Assembly: GCA_964478225.1 (NCBI GenBank)
Contig: CAYZHM010000001.1
Coordinates: forward strand, 558,001 to 622,000
Reading direction: 5' to 3'
Origin: CAYZHM01 sp964478225
Lineage (GTDB): Bacteria; Pseudomonadota; Alphaproteobacteria; Micavibrionales; Micavibrionaceae
Length of the DNA: 64,000 nt
Shown here piece by piece: positions 35,911 to 42,693 of this stretch; the first letter of the stretch is position 1; every line of letters begins with the position of its first letter. Below the pieces are notes generated by a model. It had not been told where the DNA came from. It saw only the letters and a program-made list of their open reading frames with translations, and searched no databases. The position numbers and the translations under genes were made by a program.

Positions 35911-36036
35911 AGACAGTCTGTGCGGTCTGGTGACTGAAGTCGATGGGTGTTGCTTGCACTCTACAAAACGGCGAAGAGTCAGACCGCGCCTCGCGAACCC
36001 TACAGCACGCCTGAGATATGGGCGCCCATATTTTTT
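35911..36036 (+). ncRNA. candidate small non-coding RNA downstream of nadC
   Basis: There is no plausible gene between nadC and the end of sdhB, yet the stretch has its own promoter and ends in a hairpin plus T-run. The predicted transcript of about 125 nt can fold by eye. GCGGTCT (35922-35928) pairs with AGACCGC further on, extended by GACT/AGTC after a three-base bulge, and an inner GGGTG/CACTC hairpin caps it. It does not show the signal recognition particle, 6S or tmRNA signatures I know. A reading frame of 122 codons crossing the region continues antisense into sdhB and is probably spurious. Confidence 0.5.
36016..36036 (+). terminator. hairpin-T-run terminator of the candidate sRNA
   Basis: ATATGGGCGCCCATAT (36016-36031) is a perfect palindrome, giving a six-pair stem with a GCGC loop, followed directly by a run of six T residues on the plus strand. 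On the minus strand the hairpin is not followed by T residues, so it terminates plus-strand transcripts rather than sdhB. Confidence 0.6.
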
Positions 36037-36072
36037 ACCCGAAGAAAGAAAAAAGAAGAAAAAGAGAAACGA

Positions 36073-36864
36073 TTAAACCCGCGCAACCATCAGCTTTTTA
36101 ATCTCCGCGATCGCCTTGGCCGGGTTCAGGCCCTTGGGGCATGTTGTCGTGCAGTTCATGATCGTGTGACAACGATAGAGCTTGAACGGGTCTTCCAAGG
36201 CATCAAGGCGCTCGCCTGTGGCCTCGTCGCGCGTATCAGCAATCCAGCGGTAAGCCTGGAGCAATATTGCCGGGCCAAGGAAACGGTCGGCGTTCCACCA
36301 ATAAGATGGGCATGAGGTAGAACAACAGAAACAGAGGATACATCCGGCAGGGCCGTGGCCGTCTTCGCCGTTGAGGATATTCGAATCTTCGTTGCTTTGC
36401 AGGCGTTCGCGATTTGGAGCCGGGCTGTCGGCCTTCAACCATGGCTCAATTGAGGTATATTGCGCGTAAACATGGTTAAGATCAGGGACAAGGTCTTTGA
36501 TCACAGGCATATGGGGCAACGGTGTAACTTTGACATCGCCTTTGCAATCTTCAATCGACTTGGTACAGGCCAGCGTGTTCGTCCCGTCGATATTCATGGC
36601 GCAGGAGCCGCAAATCCCCTCGCGGCAGGAGCGGCGGAAGGTCAGGGTTGAATCGATTTTGTCCTTGATATGGATGAGGGCATCCAAAACCATCGGGCCG
36701 CATTTGTCCAAATCAATCTCATATTCATCAAGGCTTGGGTTTCTGCCGTCTTCCGGGTTCCAGCGATAGACCTTGAATGTCTTCTTGCGGGAAGCCCCCT
36801 GCGCCGCGTCAATATAGCGGCCTTTGGTGATTTTTGAGTTTTGCGGAAGGGTAAATTCAGCCAT
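36073..36864 (-). CDS. sdhB: succinate dehydrogenase iron-sulfur subunit SdhB
   Basis: SdhB carries electrons from SdhA to the membrane quinone site. The 263-residue protein (ATG at 36864, MAEFTLPQNSKITKG, with GAGG upstream; an in-frame ATG at 36900 adds 12 atypical residues) has all three cluster motifs. These are [2Fe-2S] CREGICGSC with a later Cys, [4Fe-4S] CILCFCCSTSCP, and [3Fe-4S] CHTIMNCTTTCPKGLNP. It is about 770 bases away from sdhA, with two unrelated small genes between, so sdhB is probably transcribed on its own or by read-through. Confidence 0.96.
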   Translation of the reverse strand: MAEFTLPQNSKITKGRYIDAAQGASRKKTFKVYRWNPEDGRNPSLDEYEIDLDKCGPMVLDALIHIKDKIDSTLTFRRSCREGICGSCAMNIDGTNTLACTKSIEDCKGDVKVTPLPHMPVIKDLVPDLNHVYAQYTSIEPWLKADSPAPNRERLQSNEDSNILNGEDGHGPAGCILCFCCSTSCPSYWWNADRFLGPAILLQAYRWIADTRDEATGERLDALEDPFKLYRCHTIMNCTTTCPKGLNPAKAIAEIKKLMVARV

Positions 36865-36972
36865 GGGAGTACCTCGTTGTGCCCTTATAAAATAAGGCAT
36901 GTTGCCACCCGTGTGAAGGGCATAGTTGTAAAAAGATGAATCTCTCCGGTTTTAAGTGAGTGTGTTTGATTA

Positions 36973-36999
36973 TTGACAGACTCCTGCACTTTCTATAAA
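36973..36999 (+). promoter_or_regulatory. promoter for the small gene at 37040
   Basis: A perfect TTGACA (36973-36978) is followed after a short 15-base spacer by TATAAA (36994-36999). Just downstream, in the 5' leader, GGTGATT (37005-37011) and AATCACC (37015-37021) form a perfect seven-pair hairpin with a three-base loop, 18 bases before the ATG. Confidence 0.45.
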
Positions 37000-37039
37000 A
37001 GGGCGGTGATTCTTAATCACCCTGCTTCATGGAAAAATT

Positions 37040-37324
37040 ATGAGTAACAAATCCCTAGAAATATCCCTTTCCCTTGGAAAAATTTTTACAATTGTTGGCC
37101 GCGATGGTGGTGAGCAACTTTCTTTAGAGGACATGCAGGCCATTAATAATGTTCTCGAGATTCAGGATCACGTTCCGCCTGGACCTGCGGCTTATGATTT
37201 TGCCTATGGCACACTGGCGAACGTTTTCAGCAGACGCTATCCCGCTTTAAAAGGTATGGATAGCCTCGAAGAGGCCGTCGAAGTTTATGGCGATACCATC
37301 GTCCTTAGGCCGGCCGTCGCCTAA
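37040..37324 (+). CDS. hypothetical protein
   Basis: A 94-residue soluble protein I do not recognise, MSNKSLEISLSLGKIFTIVG at the start. No signal peptide, cysteine or membrane span. It is on the opposite strand to the sdh genes around it, with its own promoter and a hairpin in the leader. No canonical Shine-Dalgarno is seen (GGAAAAATT precedes the ATG). The frame is well balanced in composition and likely real, but nothing suggests a function. Confidence 0.55.
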   Translation: MSNKSLEISLSLGKIFTIVGRDGGEQLSLEDMQAINNVLEIQDHVPPGPAAYDFAYGTLANVFSRRYPALKGMDSLEEAVEVYGDTIVLRPAVA

Positions 37325-37343
37325 TTCATATTGCTCATCGTTG

Positions 37344-37559
37344 TTATGAACAGCATATGCCCGCGCCGTCATTTCCTGGGGACTCGTAGGGTTTATCACG
37401 GTCTTCAGCTCGTTTTCGTGCTATGTCTTTCCCCCACTCGGCTACATCCTCTAGCACTGCAGGATCTGCATCCCCTGCGCCCACAATAAATGAAACTGCC
37501 ATAACGAACGCTTGTGCAACTTTGTCTTTTTGTAAGTCTTCGTCTGAATTTGATGTCAT
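37344..37559 (-). CDS. small hypothetical protein
   Basis: A 71-residue acidic protein I do not recognise. It begins MTSNSDEDLQKDKVAQ, preceded by a good AGGGAGA ribosome-binding site, has a short hydrophobic helix (AFVMAVSFIVGAG) and ends in GICCS with two adjacent cysteines. It lies 73 bases after sdhA on the same strand, so it could be co-transcribed with the sdh operon. Confidence 0.5.
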   Translation of the reverse strand: MTSNSDEDLQKDKVAQAFVMAVSFIVGAGDADPAVLEDVAEWGKDIARKRAEDRDKPYESPGNDGAGICCS

Positions 37560-37632
37560 TTTTTCTCCCTGATCATTATTACAAATAAAGTATCACAGGG
37601 ATTTTGAAGGAAGCAAATTTAGGGGAGCTTAT

Positions 37633-39423
37633 CTAATAAACCCGCGCTTTCGGTGGAACGGGTTCGACTTCATCGGTGAGCGTATGGAGAATGACGGGGC
37701 GGTAATCGATTTTGATTTTGCCCTTGTCGTCGCACCACGCCACTGTGTGCTTCATCCATTTTTCATCGTCACGATTGGGGAAATCTTCGCGGGCGTGGGC
37801 GCCGCGTGATTCTTCGCGGCCGGCGGCGCAGTGCATCGACACCACCGCCTGAGACAGCAGGTTATCAAGCTCGAGCGTTTCAACAAGGTCTGTGTTGAAG
37901 ACCATCGAACGATCCGTGATTTTGAGATCGGTTTTGCGTTTGAAACATTCATCAATCATTTTCACGCCTTCGTTCAAGGTCTCGCCCGTGCGGAAGACGG
38001 CGGCATGATTCTGCATGGTTTTTTGCATTTGCAAACGAAGGTCAGCCGTTGAGAGCGAGCCCTTCACATTGCGGTAATGATCGAGACGCGCGATGGCTTT
38101 GGAGCCATCGTCGCCTTGCATGGGGCGATGAGGCAAGCCGCGCTGAACGATTTGAGCGCAACGATTGGCCGCCGCGCGGCCGAAGACAACAAGATCGAGA
38201 AGCGAGTTTGAACCCAAACGGTTTGCGCCGTGGACAGAGACACATGCAGCCTCGCCAATCGCCATCAATCCAGGGACAACGGCATTCGGGTTGCCGCCAC
38301 GTGGATGGACGACTTCGCACATGAAATTCGTTGGAATGCCGCCCATATTATAATGAACCGTTGGGAGAACAGGGATCGGTTGACGCGTCACATCAACGCC
38401 GGCGAAAATTCTTGCGGACTCAGCGATCCCAGGAAGACGTTGATGGATAATATCGGGATCAAGGTGCATGAGGTTGAGGTGAATGTGGTCTTTGTTTTGT
38501 CCGACCCCTCGTCCTTCACGGATTTCAATCGTCATGGAACGGGAGACAACGTCGCGAGACGCGAGATCTTTGGCCGATGGAGCATAACGCTCCATAAAGC
38601 GTTCGCCTTCGGAGTTGGTGAGATAACCACCCTCGCCCCGCACGCCTTCGGTAATGAGACAGCCGGCCCCATAAATTCCCGTCGGGTGGAACTGCGTGAA
38701 TTCCATGTCTTGTAGAGGTATTCCGGCACGCAGCGCCATCGCGTTGCCGTCGCCTGTACATGTGTGAGCGGATGTGCAGGAGAAATAGGCGCGGCCATAA
38801 CCGCCGGTGGCCAGAATGGTTTGATGCGCGCGGAAACGATGCAATGTTCCATCGTCAAGGTTCCAAGCCATAACGCCGAGGCACTGACCATCATCGCTCA
38901 TAATCAAATCGAGCGCGAAATATTCGATGAAAAATTCGGCCTTATATTTCAAGGCTTGCGTGTAAAGTGTGTGCAAGATCGCGTGGCCTGTGCGGTCGGC
39001 CGCGGCGCAAGTTCTTTGGGCTGTGCCCTTGCCGTAATGGGTGGTCATCCCCCCGAAGGCGCGTTGATAGATTTTGCCTTCGGCGGTGCGTGAGAACGGC
39101 ACACCATAATGTTCCAATTCGATAATGGCGGGAATCGCTTCGCGGCACATATATTCGATTGCGTCCTGATCGCCGAGCCAGTCGGAGCCTTTAATCGTGT
39201 CGTAAAAGTGGAAGCGCCAGTCATCTTCGCCCATATTGCCAAGCGCGGCGGAAATCCCGCCTTGTGCGGCGACGGTGTGTGAGCGCGTTGGAAAAACCTT
39301 GGAAATCAGCGCGGTTTTCAAACCTTTTTCAGCGCAACCGAAACCTGCACGCAGGCCAGCGCCGCCGGCGCCAACGACGAGAACGTCATATTCATGGTCG
39401 ATGATTTCATAACTTTGTGTCAT
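37633..39423 (-). CDS. sdhA: succinate dehydrogenase flavoprotein subunit SdhA
   Basis: SdhA oxidises succinate to fumarate with covalently bound FAD. The 596-residue protein has the Rossmann motif VLVVGAGGAGLRAGFG. RSHTVAAQGG carries the flavinylated His, FHPTGIYGAGCLITEGVRGEGG forms the active-site segment, and the capping domain has HTRE-like elements up to YRPVIL near the C-terminus. Normal length. Third subunit gene in the operon after sdhC and sdhD, but separated from sdhD by an unrelated secreted peptidase-like gene. Confidence 0.97.
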   Translation of the reverse strand: MTQSYEIIDHEYDVLVVGAGGAGLRAGFGCAEKGLKTALISKVFPTRSHTVAAQGGISAALGNMGEDDWRFHFYDTIKGSDWLGDQDAIEYMCREAIPAIIELEHYGVPFSRTAEGKIYQRAFGGMTTHYGKGTAQRTCAAADRTGHAILHTLYTQALKYKAEFFIEYFALDLIMSDDGQCLGVMAWNLDDGTLHRFRAHQTILATGGYGRAYFSCTSAHTCTGDGNAMALRAGIPLQDMEFTQFHPTGIYGAGCLITEGVRGEGGYLTNSEGERFMERYAPSAKDLASRDVVSRSMTIEIREGRGVGQNKDHIHLNLMHLDPDIIHQRLPGIAESARIFAGVDVTRQPIPVLPTVHYNMGGIPTNFMCEVVHPRGGNPNAVVPGLMAIGEAACVSVHGANRLGSNSLLDLVVFGRAAANRCAQIVQRGLPHRPMQGDDGSKAIARLDHYRNVKGSLSTADLRLQMQKTMQNHAAVFRTGETLNEGVKMIDECFKRKTDLKITDRSMVFNTDLVETLELDNLLSQAVVSMHCAAGREESRGAHAREDFPNRDDEKWMKHTVAWCDDKGKIKIDYRPVILHTLTDEVEPVPPKARVY

Positions 39424-39474
39424 TGTTTTCCTTGCTCGTTAGAATAGCAGAAGATGAATAATCGGCAACTCCCA

Positions 39475-40242
39475 TTAATTTTTCTCCAAACGAATTGCCC
39501 CGGTTATAATAATTGCGTCATATTTTTCTTCTGTGGCGTACTGGGTGTCCTGACCTTCAGTGATTTTCAAGAAACCTTTGGCCGGAACTTTTGTCGTTCC
39601 AAAAACCAGATTTCCACTTTCAACTGGTTCAACTTTAAGATATTCGCTCGAGGCGCCTTCGCTTTTGAGCGAAGCGGAATCATGGACAATTAATATATTC
39701 GCGCGCGCTCCTGTGTTATAGCCGACCAGAGTCACGAGATGACCTCCGACAGAAGTATATTCATCAGTTTTTGGGTCATGCTTGAACATGTTAATCGTTA
39801 GCCATGTCCCGCTTTTCATGCCGATGCCGTCTGTGATCCAGTCCAGTCGAGGAACATCGACACCGGAATCAAATGTGCCATAATTGCCAACGCCTTCGTA
39901 AGCGATCTCCTTGTATCCGCCAAAATTTTCATTCATGTACCGGGCGAGGCCCTTCATGAAATCAAAAAGCGTGGTGCCCTTATTCGGATCCGTGTTCATG
40001 TAGCCCGGCGAGGCCAAGGTTTTGATCATCTGACCTTGATCGACCTTGCCCGCATGAAAGGTTTTTAGAATGTTTGAGGCGGCGGACGGGGCACAAAACC
40101 CACCTTTATCGTAGTTTTCTATTATTTTTTTTAGTTCGGTCTGCGGATAGTCGTAAACTTTATTGACGTAGAATGTGCTTTTGCCTGCGAATGCCGGCGC
40201 GGCAAAAAAGAGCAGAATGAATACACTCCAACAGACCTTCAT
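39475..40242 (-). CDS. secreted C39-like cysteine peptidase homologue inside the sdh operon
   Basis: A 255-residue protein with a clear Sec signal peptide (hydrophobic WSVFILLFFAAP, cleavage near AFA-G at residue 19). The mature part has the layout of a peptidase C39-like (papain-fold) domain. The candidate nucleophile is Cys50 in GGFCAPSAASNIL, the candidate His168 is in GGHLVTLVGYN, and Asp188 in IVHDSAS follows. No ABC-transporter part is attached. The ATG at 40242 overlaps the sdhD stop as TAATG, so it is translated with the sdh genes; the longer frame from 40335 is an artefact inside sdhD. Its presence between sdhD and sdhA is unusual. Substrate unknown; a periplasmic processing or peptidoglycan-peptide role would be inference. 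Confidence 0.75.
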   Translation of the reverse strand: MKVCWSVFILLFFAAPAFAGKSTFYVNKVYDYPQTELKKIIENYDKGGFCAPSAASNILKTFHAGKVDQGQMIKTLASPGYMNTDPNKGTTLFDFMKGLARYMNENFGGYKEIAYEGVGNYGTFDSGVDVPRLDWITDGIGMKSGTWLTINMFKHDPKTDEYTSVGGHLVTLVGYNTGARANILIVHDSASLKSEGASSEYLKVEPVESGNLVFGTTKVPAKGFLKITEGQDTQYATEEKYDAIIITGAIRLEKN

Positions 40243-40634
40243 TAGAGCGCGATTTTGAGGATTGAAAAAATACATACCACTGCGCCGACACCGAAGAAGA
40301 TTTTTATACCAATCAATTTCACGATCTTGCACCATTCGTTATGAACGTAATCCTCTACGATCACCTGGCAGCCAAGGGCCGCATGGTAAAAACCGATAAC
40401 AATGCTCAAGATCATCGCAATCGCGTTAAAAGGTTCGGCAAGCCAGAGAACAAACTGCGTGTAGGTTGCGCCTTGTAATGACACAATCGAGAAAACCAGC
40501 CATAGCATCAGCGGGATCAGGAATAATGAGGTCAAGCGCTCCTGGATCCAATGATGAGCGCCGGTATGTGCAGAGCCGTAGCCTTTGGCTTTGGCAAGAG
40601 GGGATTGGATTGTGGCTTTATCCCATTTTTTCAT
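40242..40634 (-). CDS. sdhD: succinate dehydrogenase membrane anchor SdhD
   Basis: A 130-residue protein with three membrane spans. It starts with the typical GYGSAHTGAHHWIQERLTSL segment (conserved Ser/His/Arg near the quinone pocket), and the second span region has the haem-side FYHAALGCQVIVEDYVH. It anchors SdhAB together with SdhC. Starts directly after sdhC and ends in a TAATG overlap with the peptidase-like gene. Confidence 0.92.
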   Translation of the reverse strand: MKKWDKATIQSPLAKAKGYGSAHTGAHHWIQERLTSLFLIPLMLWLVFSIVSLQGATYTQFVLWLAEPFNAIAMILSIVIGFYHAALGCQVIVEDYVHNEWCKIVKLIGIKIFFGVGAVVCIFSILKIAL

Positions 40635-40635
40635 G

Positions 40636-41013
40636 TCACATCACCCAGACTATAATTGTAAGGAAGACAGTCGCACCTAGGACCACCCAGCCCGCTTTTT
40701 GCGCGTTTTCGAGTTTGAACAGGCGACCGGTGTCCCAGATCAAATGACGGATGCCGTTGCACATATGATAGAACATGGCGAACGTCCAACCGAAGAGCAT
40801 GAGTTGTCCTATAATTGATGTCATAAAATCCATGACGTTATTGTATGCCCCTTCGCTTGTGGACGCAGCGAGAAGCATGACAATGACCAAAACTGAACCC
40901 ACAGCCAATCCCGCGCCTGTTATACGATGCGCGATGGACATCAAAGCCGTCATTGGCAATCTATAGACTTGCAAATGCGGGGAAAGCGGGCGTTTTGATT
41001 TATCGGCGGGCAT
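40636..41013 (-). CDS. sdhC: succinate dehydrogenase cytochrome b556 subunit SdhC
   Basis: A 125-residue, three-span membrane protein from the ATG at 41013 (MPADKSKRPLSPHLQVYR), which has AGGAC about 7 bases upstream. A longer frame from 41121 would run into msrB and looks unlike the family. RPLSPHLQVYRLPMTALMSIAHRITG is the SdhC signature around the quinone site (Ser, Arg), and FYHMCNGIRHLIWDTG carries the haem-ligand His. First gene of the sdh operon here. Confidence 0.93.
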   Translation of the reverse strand: MPADKSKRPLSPHLQVYRLPMTALMSIAHRITGAGLAVGSVLVIVMLLAASTSEGAYNNVMDFMTSIIGQLMLFGWTFAMFYHMCNGIRHLIWDTGRLFKLENAQKAGWVVLGATVFLTIIVWVM

Positions 41014-41075
41014 GAATAGTCCTGAAATTTGTTGCCCTTTCATCATAGGAGATGTGGCCGTAATTTCAAGCTGTT

Positions 41076-41582
41076 TTAGTCGCTCTCTTTTGCGTAATCC
41101 ATGGCGACGCCATTGATACAATAGCGCAAACCTGTGGGCGGCGGGCCGTCATTAAAGACGTGGCCCAAGTGGCCGCCGCAATTGGCGCAGTGGACTTCGG
41201 TACGGGCATACCCCAGTTTGTAATCAGTTGAGGTGCCAACCGCATTGTCATCAACCGGTTTATAAAAACTCGGCCAGCCGGTTTTACTGTCGAATTTGGA
41301 GTCGGTTGAAAACAACAAATAACCGCAGCCCGCGCAATAAAATTTACCATGTCCTTCAACGCCTAATAATGGTGATGAGCATGAGGCTTCGGTGCCTTCT
41401 GTACGCAGAACGCGATATTGATCGGGTGTAAGGCGTTTTTTCCATTGTTCATCGGTCAGCTGGAATGGGAAAGATTGAGGGTTTTTGTTTGCTTCCATTG
41501 AAAATGCTTTCGTAAACGCTCCTGAAGCCCAGAAAAGCGCGGTTGTTGCTGATAATCCTGTTATAAAATGCCTTCTGTTCAT
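41076..41582 (-). CDS. msrB: exported peptide methionine-R-sulfoxide reductase MsrB
   Basis: MsrB reduces methionine-R-sulfoxide. The 168-residue protein carries two zinc CxxC pairs (CAGCGYLLF and CANCGGHLGHVF) and the catalytic Cys in GLRYCINGVAMD. The N-terminus MNRRHFITGLSATTALFW is a twin-arginine-like leader, so export, probably folded via Tat, is predicted. With the exported MsrA at 9 kb this covers both sulfoxide epimers in the periplasm. It lies between asd and sdhC on the same strand. Confidence 0.93.
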   Translation of the reverse strand: MNRRHFITGLSATTALFWASGAFTKAFSMEANKNPQSFPFQLTDEQWKKRLTPDQYRVLRTEGTEASCSSPLLGVEGHGKFYCAGCGYLLFSTDSKFDSKTGWPSFYKPVDDNAVGTSTDYKLGYARTEVHCANCGGHLGHVFNDGPPPTGLRYCINGVAMDYAKESD

Positions 41583-41613
41583 GACCTCTTATTCGAGCAA
41601 GAGGTGGGCAAAG

Positions 41614-42621
41614 TTACTTACTTTTTATGAGTAACTCGGCGATCTGCACCGCATTCAAGGCTGCGCCCTTGCGCAGATTGTCCGAAACGCACCAGAAATT
41701 AAGGCCGTTTTCAACCGTAGCATCTTCGCGGATACGCGAGACGAAGACATCATCCTCGCCCTGAACTTCCGCCGGCGTGGCATAGAGCGCCTCGTTGTCT
41801 TCGTCGATAACCGTGACGCCCGGAGCCTTGCGCCAGATTTTTTTGGCGTCTTCAGCTGAGAGTTCTTTTTCAAGCTCTATGTTCACCATTTCCGAGTGGC
41901 CAATGAAAACCGGGACGCGAACGCAAGAGGCGCAGACCTTAATTTTTGGATCGAGGATTTTTTTGGTCTCAACAACCATTTTCCATTCTTCCTTGGTCAT
42001 CCCATCATCCATGAAGACATCGATCTGTGGAATGAGGTTGAAGGCGATTTGTTTTGGGTAAACGTTCGGGCGCGGCGTGTCGTTCATGTATACGCCTTTG
42101 GTCTGATTGAACAGCTCGTCCATCGCGTCTTTGCCGGTTCCTGATACCGATTGATACGTGGCAACGACGACGCGCTTGATTGTTGCAACATCGTGAATAG
42201 GCTTCAAAGCGACGACCATCTGGATCGTCGAACAATTGGGGTTGGCAATGATGTTGCGTTTTGTGTGGTCTTTGATTGCCTCTGGATTTACTTCAGGCAC
42301 AATCAGCGGCACATCAGGATCCATCCGGAAATGCGAGGTGTTGTCAATAACAACCGCACCGGCCTTGGCCGCGCGCGGGGAATGTTCGGCGGAAACCTTC
42401 CCGCCAGGAGAAGACAAAACAATATCCACGCCCTTAAAATCAAACTTTGCGAGATCGTGGACCTTGACGTTTCTATCGCCAAAAGACACTTCCTTACCGA
42501 CGGAACGGCTGGAAGCCAAAGGAATCAGCTCATCAACGGGGAAATCGCGCTCGTGCAGAATCTTGAGGATTTCATGTCCTACATTTCCTGTGGCTCCGGC
42601 GACTGCGATTTTGTAACCCAT
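41614..42621 (-). CDS. asd: aspartate-semialdehyde dehydrogenase
   Basis: Asd reduces aspartyl phosphate to the semialdehyde, the branch point to lysine/diaminopimelate, threonine and methionine. The 335-residue protein has an NADP-binding AVAGATGNVGHEIL, SSPGGKVSAEHSPRAAKAG, and the catalytic Cys in IANPNCSTIQMV. VATYQSVSGTGKDAMDEL and VPVFIGHSEMVNIE (catalytic His region) are also present. Diaminopimelate made through this route feeds MurE in the same window. Confidence 0.95.
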   Translation of the reverse strand: MGYKIAVAGATGNVGHEILKILHERDFPVDELIPLASSRSVGKEVSFGDRNVKVHDLAKFDFKGVDIVLSSPGGKVSAEHSPRAAKAGAVVIDNTSHFRMDPDVPLIVPEVNPEAIKDHTKRNIIANPNCSTIQMVVALKPIHDVATIKRVVVATYQSVSGTGKDAMDELFNQTKGVYMNDTPRPNVYPKQIAFNLIPQIDVFMDDGMTKEEWKMVVETKKILDPKIKVCASCVRVPVFIGHSEMVNIELEKELSAEDAKKIWRKAPGVTVIDEDNEALYATPAEVQGEDDVFVSRIREDATVENGLNFWCVSDNLRKGAALNAVQIAELLIKSK

Positions 42622-42693
42622 TTCATTTTCTCCTTGTAAGCCTTCTGTGATACTCTAAAATCCTATTGAAACGCAAGGATTTTTAAGTTTTTC

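Noticed and set aside
35947..36315. 122-codon plus-strand frame starting in the nadC-sdhB gap
   Set aside because: It runs through the candidate terminator and then 240 bases antisense to sdhB; no homology pattern and no ribosome-binding site.
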